Positions 13,306 to 22,930 of a stretch of DNA of 64,000 nt are shown here, piece after piece. This DNA comes from Sordaria brevicollis (taxonomy: Eukaryota; Ascomycota; Sordariomycetes; Sordariales; Sordariaceae). The stretch covers positions 1,178,001 to 1,242,000 of the forward strand of contig JAUTDP010000001.1 of assembly GCA_033439795.1 (NCBI GenBank). Reading direction: 5' to 3'. Both the position numbers and the translations under genes were made by a program. The notes under the pieces were generated by a model. That model had not been told where the DNA came from. It ran no database searches and saw only the letters and a program-made list of their open reading frames with translations. Position 1 is the first letter of the stretch; every line of letters begins with the position of its first letter.

Positions 13306-14309
13306 TGATCTATGGTATATGGAGGGATGGCAGGTTTCTTTTCGTTGTTTGTAACATTATTTCCTTTGTTGTTGTTCTTTTTCGTGGTAGAATTGAGTTG
13401 AGGTTGGATACAGAAAAAAAAACATAAAAGCAGAAGAGACTGTTTGGCTGAACAAGCACTTCGGGCACACAGGACTTAACGCGAATGATGCCACCAGGAT
13501 TCCAGGAAGTGGCTCAGTCAAGGCAACGGAATCTACTAGATTCAGTCGATATGATATCCAACGGAATTCAATTTACCTAAGAAAAGGTCCCGTCATTTGC
13601 GTCAGTCTGCCAGTAGGGTAGATAGAGCCCGGTCTTCTTCTTTCCTCTTCTCAAACTACCTACCTACCTACCTAATTTTCCAACGCCAAACGTGGCTTGG
13701 TGTACAGCCAACGAACGGTGATGCACTACCGAGTACCCGTCACACAGCAATTTACAGCAAAGTTTGGGATCTATACTTGTGTGACCAAAAGACCCAAGAC
13801 ATCATATCATATTGCTTCCCGGCGAGTGGGGATTGTTGTTGTTGTTGTAGTTGTTGCGGGACCGAACTCGAAGGCTCCTGGGGAAGGTGTTGGCCGGCCG
13901 TGCCTCTTGGCGCCCATTCACTGTGCTTCCAGTCACAGGCACTTCCCGTCCTGGGTATTTAGGCTGCCCTCGTTGGTTTTCCTACCTTGTACTCTTATCA
14001 GAATCAACAACCTTTTCGCCGTTCCAGTCCAACAGAAGGCGGGAGGAAGGGTGTTGGTGGTGGTGGGAATGGAATGTGGGCGTGGGGGTTGTAGAGGTAG
14101 TTAAACCTTGGGCCGGGGGAGGGCTGCACCGGTCAGTGCAGTGGGCGGCGCACCTTCCCGCGGGCGCCCTGCCGCGGTACCTCTAAAGTCTAAACCTGCA
14201 AAGGATGGAAACCACGTTCCAGTACGTGGAGTCAGGAGTGATGCGGAGCGCCAACCCACTAGTTCTAGATGTATATAAACCCTCTCCCTACCACCTATTT
14301 TCAAGTTAT
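13306..14309. other. Intergenic region before tRNA-Ala
   Basis: Holds the 3' flank of the receptor-like gene, a CCTA tandem near 13657-13673 and a GTT run near 13832-13850. No gene seen. Confidence 0.6.
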
Positions 14310-14402
14310 GGGCTAATGGTCTAGTGGTATGATTTCTGTTTTGCAGTGACTTTTCGAAAAACTACAATACAGACGGTCCCGCGTTCAATCCGCGGTTAGT
14401 CC
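14310..14402 (+). tRNA. tRNA-Ala (TGC), with intron
   Basis: The acceptor stem GGGCTAA pairs with TTAGTCC and carries the G3.U70 wobble that identifies alanine tRNAs. The anticodon stem TCTGT pairs with ACAGA. The loop reads TT-TGC-A, then a 22 nt intron (14346-14367) at the canonical position after base 37. The T loop is TTCAATC. The anticodon TGC is at 14342-14344. The discriminator base is the A at 14403, and a T-rich run follows it as a Pol III terminator. Confidence 0.9.
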
Positions 14403-14403
14403 A

Positions 14404-15075
14404 TCTTTTTGCCTCTTTTTGCTTGTCGATATCTTGTTCTTTAGAGCGCGGTAATGTCAATGGTTTGTGTTTTGTCATTTTTCTTTGTGTTATTTCGCAT
14501 GGGATCCCAGGCTTTCATCCGATGGTGCACCACCTCCAGATGGTGATGAGATGGGATGAACTAGAGGTCATAGCTCCTCCAGCTCGAAGGGATGATATGT
14601 CCAGCGTCAATGTTTCTACTTGTAAAAAAGTTAAAGATCAATTAGAAAGTAAGTTCGATATGGCGACGGACTTGCAGCTGGTTTTAGGTCGCTGTTGTTC
14701 TACCGCTACGCACGCAATTTTCTTCGACCGGGGGAACTCACAAGAAACATGACAACATTGACGTGCACGAGCTATCAAGACCTTCTGTTCCGGCGTCGCA
14801 CCTTTACGATAATAAGAGTCTAGGTACTTCACTTCGCCTTTTCAACGGCTTTAAAATTAACATGCTAGCTGGGCATGTTCACCAAATCCAAAAACATGTC
14901 GGAACAAGTACCGTCCAACATCACAAATCCCAACCTTACTCAATCAGCCGCCCTCGTCATAGATCCCAAACATTTCGAAGTAAAACAAAAAGGAAAGAAA
15001 GCACATCCCGCTGCCGACAATCATCGTTCAGCTTAGAGGGAAGGGTCCAAAAAAGAATCCAAAAAAAAAAGAATG
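14404..15075. other. Gap between two tRNA genes, no gene recognised
   Basis: Moderately AT-rich sequence with no credible reading frame. A poly-A run near 15059-15070 is, read on the minus strand, the poly-T terminator of the tRNA-Ser gene. Confidence 0.5.
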
Positions 15076-15076
15076 C

Positions 15077-15175
15077 GTCACCTGCAGGATTCGAACCTGC
15101 GCTCCCGAGGGAACTGCCTAAACTTGCTTTCTTGCGAATAGCAGGGCAGCGCGTTAACCACTCCGCCAAAGTGAC
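15077..15175 (-). tRNA. tRNA-Ser (GCT), with intron
   Basis: On the minus strand the acceptor GTCACTT pairs with AGGTGAC (one G.U). The anticodon stem CTGCC/GGCAG is perfect, and the loop reads CT-GCT-A followed by a 19 nt intron (15120-15138). The anticodon lies at 15140-15142. The extra arm TCCC..GGGA is long, as in class II serine tRNAs, and the T arm contains GGTTCGAATCC. The discriminator G is complementary to position 15076. Confidence 0.92.
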
Positions 15176-15555
15176 TAGTAGTGGTTATTGTTGGATGTGG
15201 GTGTTTGTGGAACTTCTTATGTGGCCAAGAAGATCTTGGCGTCGCGTATAGGATAGCGCAATTGGTCTTACCATCACAGGCGGGGGGTTATTGCGGCCAA
15301 TATACCCGCAAATATTAAACGACTTTTGAATTGACACCCTATTATTTTCATTATCACTTATATATATGCGATATAATGTTTTTGTGCATGTGTTAAGTTG
15401 AATTGCATGTGCATTGCCTCGTTGTCCACATCTGGTCCATCGCTTACATCGCTTATGTCTTTCCCACCCTCTTCCTGCACTCTCGCTACCTGAGATCTTC
15501 CTCACCTCCCCCTTTCCCATATTTCTCCCATACCTCCCCCATTACCATCCCACCC
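15176..15555. other. AT-rich gap, no gene recognised
   Basis: Sequence around 15290-15410 is AT-rich with TATATATA, unlike the GC-balanced surroundings. It could be an old mutated repeat scrap, but I recognise nothing in it. Confidence 0.4.
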
Positions 15556-16256
15556 TCAAACCATATACCAAGTATCTATCCTCAACCCACCCCCTCCCCC
15601 TCCCCCAACCCCCTCCACCAACCTCAGCACCCCAACCGCCACCACCCTATTAAGCCACGCATACTTCTCATACCCCGTCTCATACGTCAGCCTCACATAC
15701 GAGCTATTACTATTATCCGGCTGCGTAACTCCCGTCTCAAATACCTGGATGTACGCCCCGTCATCGGTCTTGAACGTCTGTCGCACGTCGGCGACGAGGG
15801 AGTTATCTTTTGTGTGGAAGAGGGCCCAGTCGCCGCCGGCGGGGAGAACGGTTCCTTTTTTGATGGAAAGGGGTTAGTGTTTAGTTGATTGTTGGGTATG
15901 GTTGGGGAGGGAGGAAGAGCAATGGGGAGCAGGTGAGGGAGGGGAGAGTGGGAGGGGAAAGGGGAAGGAGACGTGAAGAAGGAGGAGGGCTGGAGGGACA
16001 AGGTGACAGACATACCCTTGAGCTTAGGACCGGCAAAGGAGCCGCTCAAGATGGGCACAACTAGACGAAGTCCGTTCGGGCCATTGCCGATGTTGTAAGT
16101 TTCTCCACCGGTGACGTTGACGGTGTAGAGGAACTCCAGCTTGGGAGGCTTGGGGTATTTGTCCTTGGGTGCCAGCGCCTCAGGGCCTGCGCCGGAGACT
16201 GTTTGAGGGAGGAGCAGCAGAGATGCTGAGAGGAGGGTGAGGAGAAATGACTTCAT
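15556..16256 (-). CDS. Secreted DUF3237 (UPF0311) family protein
   Basis: Two exons, 16016-16256 and 15556-15854, joined by a GTATG..AAAAAG intron (15855-16015) so that KLKG runs into TVLPAGGDWALF; 179 residues. Residues 1 to about 22 are a clear signal peptide (MKSFLLTLLSASLLLLPQTV then SG), so export is likely. The mature part matches the DUF3237 pattern as I know it: an N-terminal strand 'LEFLYTVNVTGG', the 'GPNGLRLVVPILSGSFAGPKLKG' segment, 'GGDWALF', and the C-terminal 'VGVLRL..DTWYMV'. The family is a small beta-barrel with no agreed activity, often found in gene clusters of small-molecule metabolism. The P450 on the same strand ends 573 bp upstream of this start. A poly-Gly stretch near the C terminus replaces a surface loop. 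Function unknown. Confidence 0.85.
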
Positions 16257-16829
16257 GTTGGTCCTCAGAGGGATGGATGGATAGAGATTGGACTGTGAGC
16301 GGAGACGTGGATGAATGAACTACTTCTCATGGGCTACCTACCTCTAGTGACAACCATCACAGGAGATCCGAAGGCTTTATATGCCCAACAAAAACACCAC
16401 GTCCGAGCATCTTAGGCGTGGATCCCAATTTATCAGCTCGCGATATTCCAAAGTAAACATCAGAGTAGTATCCATGACGCCGTCGTGCCTCGCTCTCCGC
16501 AACCACGAGGACACATACAGCTGACATATTGCAGCCGCTGAGTGCCATCACATACTATGATTTGCTGACCACACATAGCATCTCCAATGGTGTCATGTAG
16601 GAACAACAAATGTTTGGGTCGCACATCAATATTGCCCAGGGGCTTCCCGCAGCTGAAAGCCATCTCAGAATGGCAGTTGCAGACTAGGTACTAGGCTGTC
16701 AATCATGCCATCGCCGCATAAGCACATCCGCGAGACCGACCCGATGAAGACAATTCACAGCTCGTCAATGGTGAGCTCGGTCAATGATGGTCTTACTCAT
16801 CCCATATCTCGGCGTCGTCGACTTGGCTC
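16257..16829. other. Intergenic between P450 and DUF3237 genes
   Basis: P450 3' flank and DUF3237 promoter. No gene, repeat or RNA seen. Confidence 0.6.
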
Positions 16830-18374
16830 CTATGCCTTCCCAGCCCTCTTCCTGATCCTGATGGTCGCCTCCATAGGCGGAATGATGTTCTGCCCAATCC
16901 ACTTGTTCTCCGGCCTCTTCCCAGGCGTGAGCTCTGTATCATACTTCAACAAGATATACGCCAACATCAGCTTTAGCTCATTCGCCGCAAAGAACCGTCC
17001 CGGACACGCGCTCCTTCCATGGCCAAAGGCAAGATACTTGCAACTGGTCATGGGAAAGGCTTCTCTGCTTTCCTCGGCAAATCGAAACGGCTTGAACGAC
17101 TCCGCGTCATTGTAAAGTTCCTCGTCGTGCATTACTGTATAAGCCGGGACAAACACATTAGCTCCGTAGGGGAGCTTGACGCCAGAGGGCGTGATGACTC
17201 CTTCTTTCACCACTACTTTGCGGCCTATTCCGATGCAAGCCACCATGTTCAAACGCTGTGACTCGCGCAAGGTGCTATCGAGTTTGACCATCTGGGACAG
17301 GGCGCGCCTGTTCCACTTGCCGCCATGCTCGGCGAGCACAGACTCGACTTCGCTTCGGAGCGCATCAATGTACTCTTGCTTCGAGGCGGCTAGATCAAGG
17401 AGAACGTGAGTGATGGCGAAAGAAGTCGTATGCATGGCCGCAAAGCTGATTACCAGGATTCGGTTCGTGAGAATGACTGGCGACCAGAGGTGGGGATCGC
17501 CAATTTCTTTCGCCTGCCTGATTGTCCACTGGAGGAAGTCGTTTGGTTCGGGGTCCATGTGCTTGTGATCTTCTGGATCCCGTTGACGAGCCTCATCGGC
17601 TGCGAGTCGTCGTTGAATCTCGGGGAGCATCAACCGCTCCATCCTGCACGTTATGCGGTGAATGGGAATGGTTGCAAAGAATGCCACAAGCGGACGAAGA
17701 GGTTCCGAGAAGAGTTTGAGAAACGTCGCCGTCAAGGGGACAGTCTGGGCGTACGCCATAGCAGTATCCAAGAACTCCTGGTTGCGACAGAGGGATGAAC
17801 CAACGAATACGCGGTTGGTGGCGTAGCCGATAACGTGTCTCGTACTTTCGAAGACGCACACTTCTCTGTATTCGTTGTCGTTGCCCCATTCCTTGTCAAG
17901 GCCCCAGACGATCTCTTCCAGAACGTTGGGAACGAGTGTGCCGATTTGTTTCGTAAGGTTGTTTGTAATAAGAGTGTTGAGTAACGAGTCATGGATAATC
18001 TCTGGCTTGGTGACGGTATATTCAAGCTCGACATTCTCGACGGTTTGAGCGTGCAAGCTGAGGACATTTTCAGGCTGGTCGATGACGAATTGAGTTTCTG
18101 ACCGGGGCAGCATGATAGCATCAGAGCCGATCAAGGGCAATATGACTGCCTCGTTCTTGTGTTTGCGCTCGGCTTCTCGGAGGCCCCTTTCGAAGTGTCG
18201 CAAGGCTCGCCATCGGGCTTGGTAAAGGGGAAACCAGTCACTGTCTTTGGCGCCAACGATGGGGAGTTTTGGGAACCTGGAAGGCTTCAGAAAGAGCTGG
18301 TAGACGATGAACCCGAGAATCACCATGGTCGGCGCCAAGTAGGCTGGCCGGGACAGGAGCTCGAGGAAGGCCAT
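16830..18374 (-). CDS. Cytochrome P450 monooxygenase, single exon
   Basis: Endoplasmic-reticulum P450 of 514 residues with no intron. An N-terminal anchor (about residues 14-30) is followed by a short hinge (PKLPIVG). The I-helix oxygen-binding motif is at about 312-318 and reads AAMHTTS, with His where most P450s have Asp/Glu; this version is common in fungal families related to ent-kaurene oxidase and other terpenoid oxidases. The K-helix ExxR (ESQR) is at about 371-374, and the haem loop FGHGRSACPGRF at about 450-461 has its cysteine ligand near 457. All catalytic parts are present and the length is normal, so it should be functional. The intronless structure is unusual for a fungal P450 of this class. 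The substrate is not predictable; a terpenoid or other lipophilic metabolite is a guess from the I-helix. Confidence 0.92.
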   Translation of the reverse strand: MAFLELLSRPAYLAPTMVILGFIVYQLFLKPSRFPKLPIVGAKDSDWFPLYQARWRALRHFERGLREAERKHKNEAVILPLIGSDAIMLPRSETQFVIDQPENVLSLHAQTVENVELEYTVTKPEIIHDSLLNTLITNNLTKQIGTLVPNVLEEIVWGLDKEWGNDNEYREVCVFESTRHVIGYATNRVFVGSSLCRNQEFLDTAMAYAQTVPLTATFLKLFSEPLRPLVAFFATIPIHRITCRMERLMLPEIQRRLAADEARQRDPEDHKHMDPEPNDFLQWTIRQAKEIGDPHLWSPVILTNRILVISFAAMHTTSFAITHVLLDLAASKQEYIDALRSEVESVLAEHGGKWNRRALSQMVKLDSTLRESQRLNMVACIGIGRKVVVKEGVITPSGVKLPYGANVFVPAYTVMHDEELYNDAESFKPFRFAEESREAFPMTSCKYLAFGHGRSACPGRFFAANELKLMLAYILLKYDTELTPGKRPENKWIGQNIIPPMEATIRIRKRAGKA

Positions 18375-19629
18375 GGCGGTGTCAAGATGTCGAGTTGCAC
18401 AAGCAGAACTTCAATAGCCGGCCGTCTTTTTGTTGCAGCGAGAATCAACAATGCAAAAGCTTGGAGTTGGAGTAAGCATACCTTTCGACCATATCCATGG
18501 GCGTTGCCATCCAAGTATATCCCATCTTTTCGGATGCCCTCATGCAGGTCGGCCGCTCAGCGGCCGCTTTGCACACCTTTTGGTGGATTAATGACCCAGG
18601 AATCATTCTCAGCTGGATGGGTTGTTCGGCTTGGATCTGACAAGCGACGGGGAACATGAACCATATAGTATGACCTCAAGGCGAAGACTTGCCTGGCTGC
18701 GCTGTTCATGTCAGCAATGGGGAATCACCAACTGGCGTGGTGCTAGATCTGATGGTAGTTATGGACGGCGGTTGGCTCCGAAGGCAAATAGAGTGCTTAC
18801 CATCGTAACTTGGTAAAGCTGATGGCTCGCAGTCATACTGTCTGATGACGGCGAAGCCATATGGGAACGCAAACCCCCGAAGTGCCTTATAGCCGAGCAT
18901 TATCGGACCCAAGAGAGGTCCTCTAGAGCATGATAGCAACGTCGTGGTCTTTCAGCATTCCGTCCATGTCGTTTCCAAAACCGGGTCCGGGTGATTCAAT
19001 GTTTCGACCTCGACAGCGGTAGAGGATCAATTGGAATTGGGCTTGGCCTCGGTTTGCCGGGATGTGTCGCGGGTGCTCATGTCGTTGTTTAACTGGTCGG
19101 ATTCGCATCACTGAAATTGTTGATTGATATTAATGCCATCGTCAGCCCGAGGTGTGTGTTGAGGGCATCACCAAACAACGAAGGCGGGCTTCCAGGTCAT
19201 CCAATCCGTGGTCGCCAACCCCATACTCTGCACTGCGCACCACGCATCTCGCATCGAACATCAGTCTGGCAAGTGCCATGCTCACATCGCGCCCAAGAAT
19301 CAAAATGCTCCTTCCCAAAACTCCGACCCCGTCACCACGCGACTGCAGTGAAAAGCAATCAATCGTGCCTACCTGCACGGCCCGCAACGGGTACCGACAT
19401 TTTCGGGGTCTCGGTCGGTGTCTGCATGTCTCGTGCGCGAACGAACCATGGAATCACAGCAGCAAGCAGCATGGCAAAAAGTGTTTGGCAGTTTGAAACA
19501 CCACTATAACACACCGCAAACGGAGAACTCAAAATGGTCAAAACCAACAACCAAAATGAAAAAGGATAGAAGTGGACTGGTGAGGTTGAAAGGAAAGGAT
19601 ACAAAAAAGGTTAAAAAGCGCAAAAAGAT
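18375..19629. other. Upstream region of the P450, no secure gene
   Basis: Minus-strand splice-like signals occur (for example GTAAGC..AACAG around 18700-18800), which could be 5' leader introns of the P450 or a small spliced gene, but the translations show no family I recognise. The region ends at the tRNA-Thr gene. Confidence 0.4.
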
Positions 19630-19630
19630 T

Positions 19631-19701
19631 GCCCACAGCCAGAATCGAACTGACGACCTCATCATTACTAGTGATGCGCTCTACCACTGAGCCATGCGGG
19701 C
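19631..19701 (-). tRNA. tRNA-Thr (AGT)
   Basis: Minus-strand cloverleaf without an intron. The acceptor GCCCGCA pairs with TGTGGGC (one G.U), the D arm contains GGCTCAGTGGTAGAGC, the anticodon stem is CATCA/TGATG with loop CT-AGT-AA, and the T loop is TTCGATT. The discriminator A is complementary to 19630. Confidence 0.92.
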
Positions 19702-21255
19702 TTTCGTTGTTAATGCAGGCTAGATTTAGTACCTATACGTGTCCGTATGCCTGGTTGAGATTGTTGATTGGTGTTAAAAGATCAGGATCGTAGTGAGTTG
19801 AAACAAAAAAAACTGTTCCTCCACAGCATCATACACATCAACCCTTGAAAGTTCGTTAGCGTGGTACTTATAAAAGCCTCTGTTAACATCTATAGGGTGA
19901 GCCTACCAATGTCTTGGAATAATAGCTTCTAGTTCGTTATTGCCCTTATAAATGGAGTTAAGTTTTTGGTGGTTGTGTGTGGGACACCAGCAACTATCGG
20001 TCTTAGCTAGCCTTTATAATTGTTTAGACTAATAAACAATTCTAAAACCCTTATCTTTCCCTTATCCTCTCCGTCGTTAAAGATAGTGCAAGTCTGGCGC
20101 TAACAAACTTTTAAGCATTGATGTGTACGCCATTTCCAACCGCGAATCCAGAGTCAAAGTCCCAGACCCCATATTATAAACACCCACCTAATAAACATCT
20201 CCGAATAACCTACCCTACCTTTCCTTCGGTATCCCCAAGATAAGTACCTACCCTCCCACCAACATCCGGTCTCCATCCCTCCCACACCCACCCAACACAC
20301 CCCCAAGACTCGCATTTCCCCAAAAACACCAAACACACCATCCAGTCAGTCCTCCATCCCACAAGCAACCGAAGTCCAACAATTCGGCGACCATCAGATA
20401 AAAAACATGCCACCAACCTCCACTTCTACCCTCTTCACACCCCGAACGAACGACCCTGAGCGATCGATCAGTTGATAATCCTTCTTGGCAGAGATTTAAT
20501 AGACTGTTGTCCACTAATCAGTGACTCTGTGAGCCGTCATCCCCCGATAACACGAAAAAGAGATGTAGTGTATGTGGCTCACCACCTGTCATCGTCGATG
20601 TTTGTTTCCCGGAGACCGGGACTTCCTGGTCTCTCAAGATAAATGTTAGAGGTAGTAGACTTGAGCTAAGCCACAGCACGAGTGCGGTCGGTTGGCCAAG
20701 ACTTGGAACGTGCTCCGAGCTTTGACGTCCGTGTGTATGTATTGTATGTAGAGGTACATACATGCCTCGTGGGTCCGCGTCGTCTGATGTTTGGAGACCT
20801 TCTGTCGAAGCACCTCAAAACCTTTCTTTGGACCCCTATCGATCTAGGCACCTGGAACATCGCAATGATTTAGTACAACAGAGAGAGCGACGCGATACTT
20901 GGTACGTAAATAATATTGGTATATATCCAAGAGTGTGTTTTGATCTATCCAAAAGGAGATCCTAGGTATCCAATCCGTGATAATCATGATGAACCCTCTC
21001 CAGTGCCGCTCCCCATATTAAATCATAAAAGGTATATATCAACATGTACAAATGCATGGTTGCAGACGACCCCATTGGCCATAAACACGCCCGGCCAGTC
21101 GTCAATGAACATTTACTGTATGTTCAGTCCCATTCCATATGTTCATGTTGTCCGTCCTATTCCATATCCAACCATATCATAACCTCCCATCATGGCAAAA
21201 CCCAAAGTCGTAAACGAGTAAAAAGAGTCCCAACAGCACATTGTTGTGGAGGCTT
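19702..21255. other. Gap with AT-rich patch, no gene recognised
   Basis: From about 19850 to 20110 the sequence is AT-rich and includes a hairpin with 9 bp arms (AATTGTTTA at 20018-20026 and TAAACAATT at 20033-20041, 6 nt loop). The remainder is ordinary non-coding sequence. The last part is the 3' flank of the transporter gene. Confidence 0.45.
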
Positions 21256-22930
21256 CTATACGGTGTAGCGGAAGAAGGTGGCGTTATCACCCTTCTCGCG
21301 CTCCGCAACCCTCTCCTCCTCGGTGTACTCGCTGGGGGGCTTGTACTCGCGGTCGCGGCGAGCGTTCTCGCGTCTGAGATAGATGGTCATGAAGAGGGAC
21401 AAGACGAAAGCCATGATTTGGCAGCCGAGAAGGGTACCAAAGCCCTGGTAGTAGTGGGGAGACTGCTTGGCGAGGAAGAGATAGGACGAGATGACACCGC
21501 CCAAGTTGCCAAAACCGACGTGCATGGCAATACCGACGCCACGCTTGAGTGAGCCACCAATGTTGTTGCCGTTCCATGCGACACCCTGGGGAACGTTGGG
21601 ATAGATACCGGAGGCGAGGAGGAAGCAGCCAAAATAGCGTACACCGGGGGCGGTGGTAGCCATCAACAGGATCAAGCCGACAATCCTAGTCAATCGTTAG
21701 TAAAAGTGTTCCAAGGGTGAATGCGGGGAGAGATACGTACGCCATGCACATGAAGCCCAGCATGAAGATACCACGCTGCTTGAGCCTATCGGCATACCAG
21801 CCAGCGGCGATACAGAAAAGGCAGGCCACCACATAGGGTGGGACAGTCAAGAGCTGACTCTGCTCGGCGCTGAAGTCGGAACTGAGACTCTTGATGATAG
21901 TTGGGACGAAAAGCGAGTACGAGTACAAGCCGGTATAAACGCCAATGGTGATGAACATGTGGACCCAGATCTTCCAGTCCTTGAGGGCGGCAAAGAAGTA
22001 CTTGATGTCGAACTCATCGGCAAGGGAAGAACGATCGAGCTTGAGGCGGTTGGCGATTTCCTCGCGCTCTTCAGGCTTGAGGAACTTGGCGGTCTGAGGA
22101 TAATCGTACATGACGAAGAAGGCAATGATGGCTGCAAGAAAGTGTTAGAAGACGAGCCGCATGGAAGGGGAAAGACGGGCCAACATACCAATGACGAAAG
22201 TCAAGATACCTTCCAAGATGAAAAGCCAGCGCCATCCATTGTAGCCACCGACGCCCTTCATCTCCAGAATACCACGAGCCAGGAGACCACCGAACGCACC
22301 GGCGGCGGTAGCAGCAGAGAAGAAAATGGCCATGCGGAAACCGCATTCGTGACGCCTGTACCACATTGTGATGCTTGAAGATTGTAAGTAACAGCCACCA
22401 GACAGAAAGCAGAAGTAGGATACATACTAATAGGTAATGCCGGGGAAGAGACCGCCCTCAGCAAGACCCAAGCAAGCGCGAACTGCCATCAAGCCATGGT
22501 AGTCCTTGACGATGCCCATAAGGGTGCAGCAGATACCCCATGCAATCATGATGGAAGGGATCCAGATAGAGGGGCGGAAGCGCTTCATGGCCATGTTGGA
22601 GGGTACCTCAGCGAGGACGTAGAAGGGGAAAAAGATACCAAGCGCATCGTTGTACTTGAGGCCGGTGAGCTTCAAGTCTTGTGTGAGATTTTCGAGTTTG
22701 GCATTGCCGATGTTTGTACGGTCGAGGAAAGATAGAAGGTATAGCAAGGCGAGGAACGGGAGCAGCCTGCCGTCGATCTTGCGAAGCAACTTCTTGGTGC
22801 TCTTCTCATCAAAGGTACTTTCCACAGCAACGTTCTCAGCGTACTCGGGAAGAGGAGCCTTCTCGTTGTTGACGCTGGAGCTCTCCGTCGTCGGGACGTC
22901 CCGAGCGGGTGTGTCGTGCTCGACACCCAT
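21256..22930 (-). CDS. MFS transporter, anion:cation symporter (DAL5/TNA1-like)
   Basis: Plasma-membrane symporter of the allantoate/nicotinate/vitamin-type ACS family. Four exons, 22428-22930, 22189-22373, 21741-22131 and 21256-21685, separated by introns of 54, 57 and 55 bp, encode 502 residues. Typical marks are an N-terminal cytosolic segment ending KKLLRKIDGRLLPFLALLYLL, then SFLDRTNIGNAK at the end of helix 1, the helix 4-5 region LGLAEGGLFPGITYYITMWYRRHE (two exons joined across Y-Y-I), and WRWLFILEGI before the central loop. About 12 helices are visible. The C-terminal tail is charged and ends in RYTV. The central cytosolic loop (YDYPQTAKFLKPEEREEI) is typical of the family. The substrate is an organic anion that cannot be named from sequence. 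Confidence 0.92.

Noticed and set aside
18640..19600. Possible small spliced gene on the minus strand upstream of the P450 (splice-like GTAAGC..AACAG near 18700-18800, short frames starting MSTRDTSRQ and MASPSSDSM)
   Set aside because: No join I tried gave a recognisable or longer protein; more likely 5' leader of the P450 or chance.
218..22930. A secondary-metabolite gene cluster from the monooxygenase to the symporter
   Set aside because: Gaps of 3-5 kb, three intervening tRNAs, mixed strands, and no polyketide, peptide or terpene synthase.
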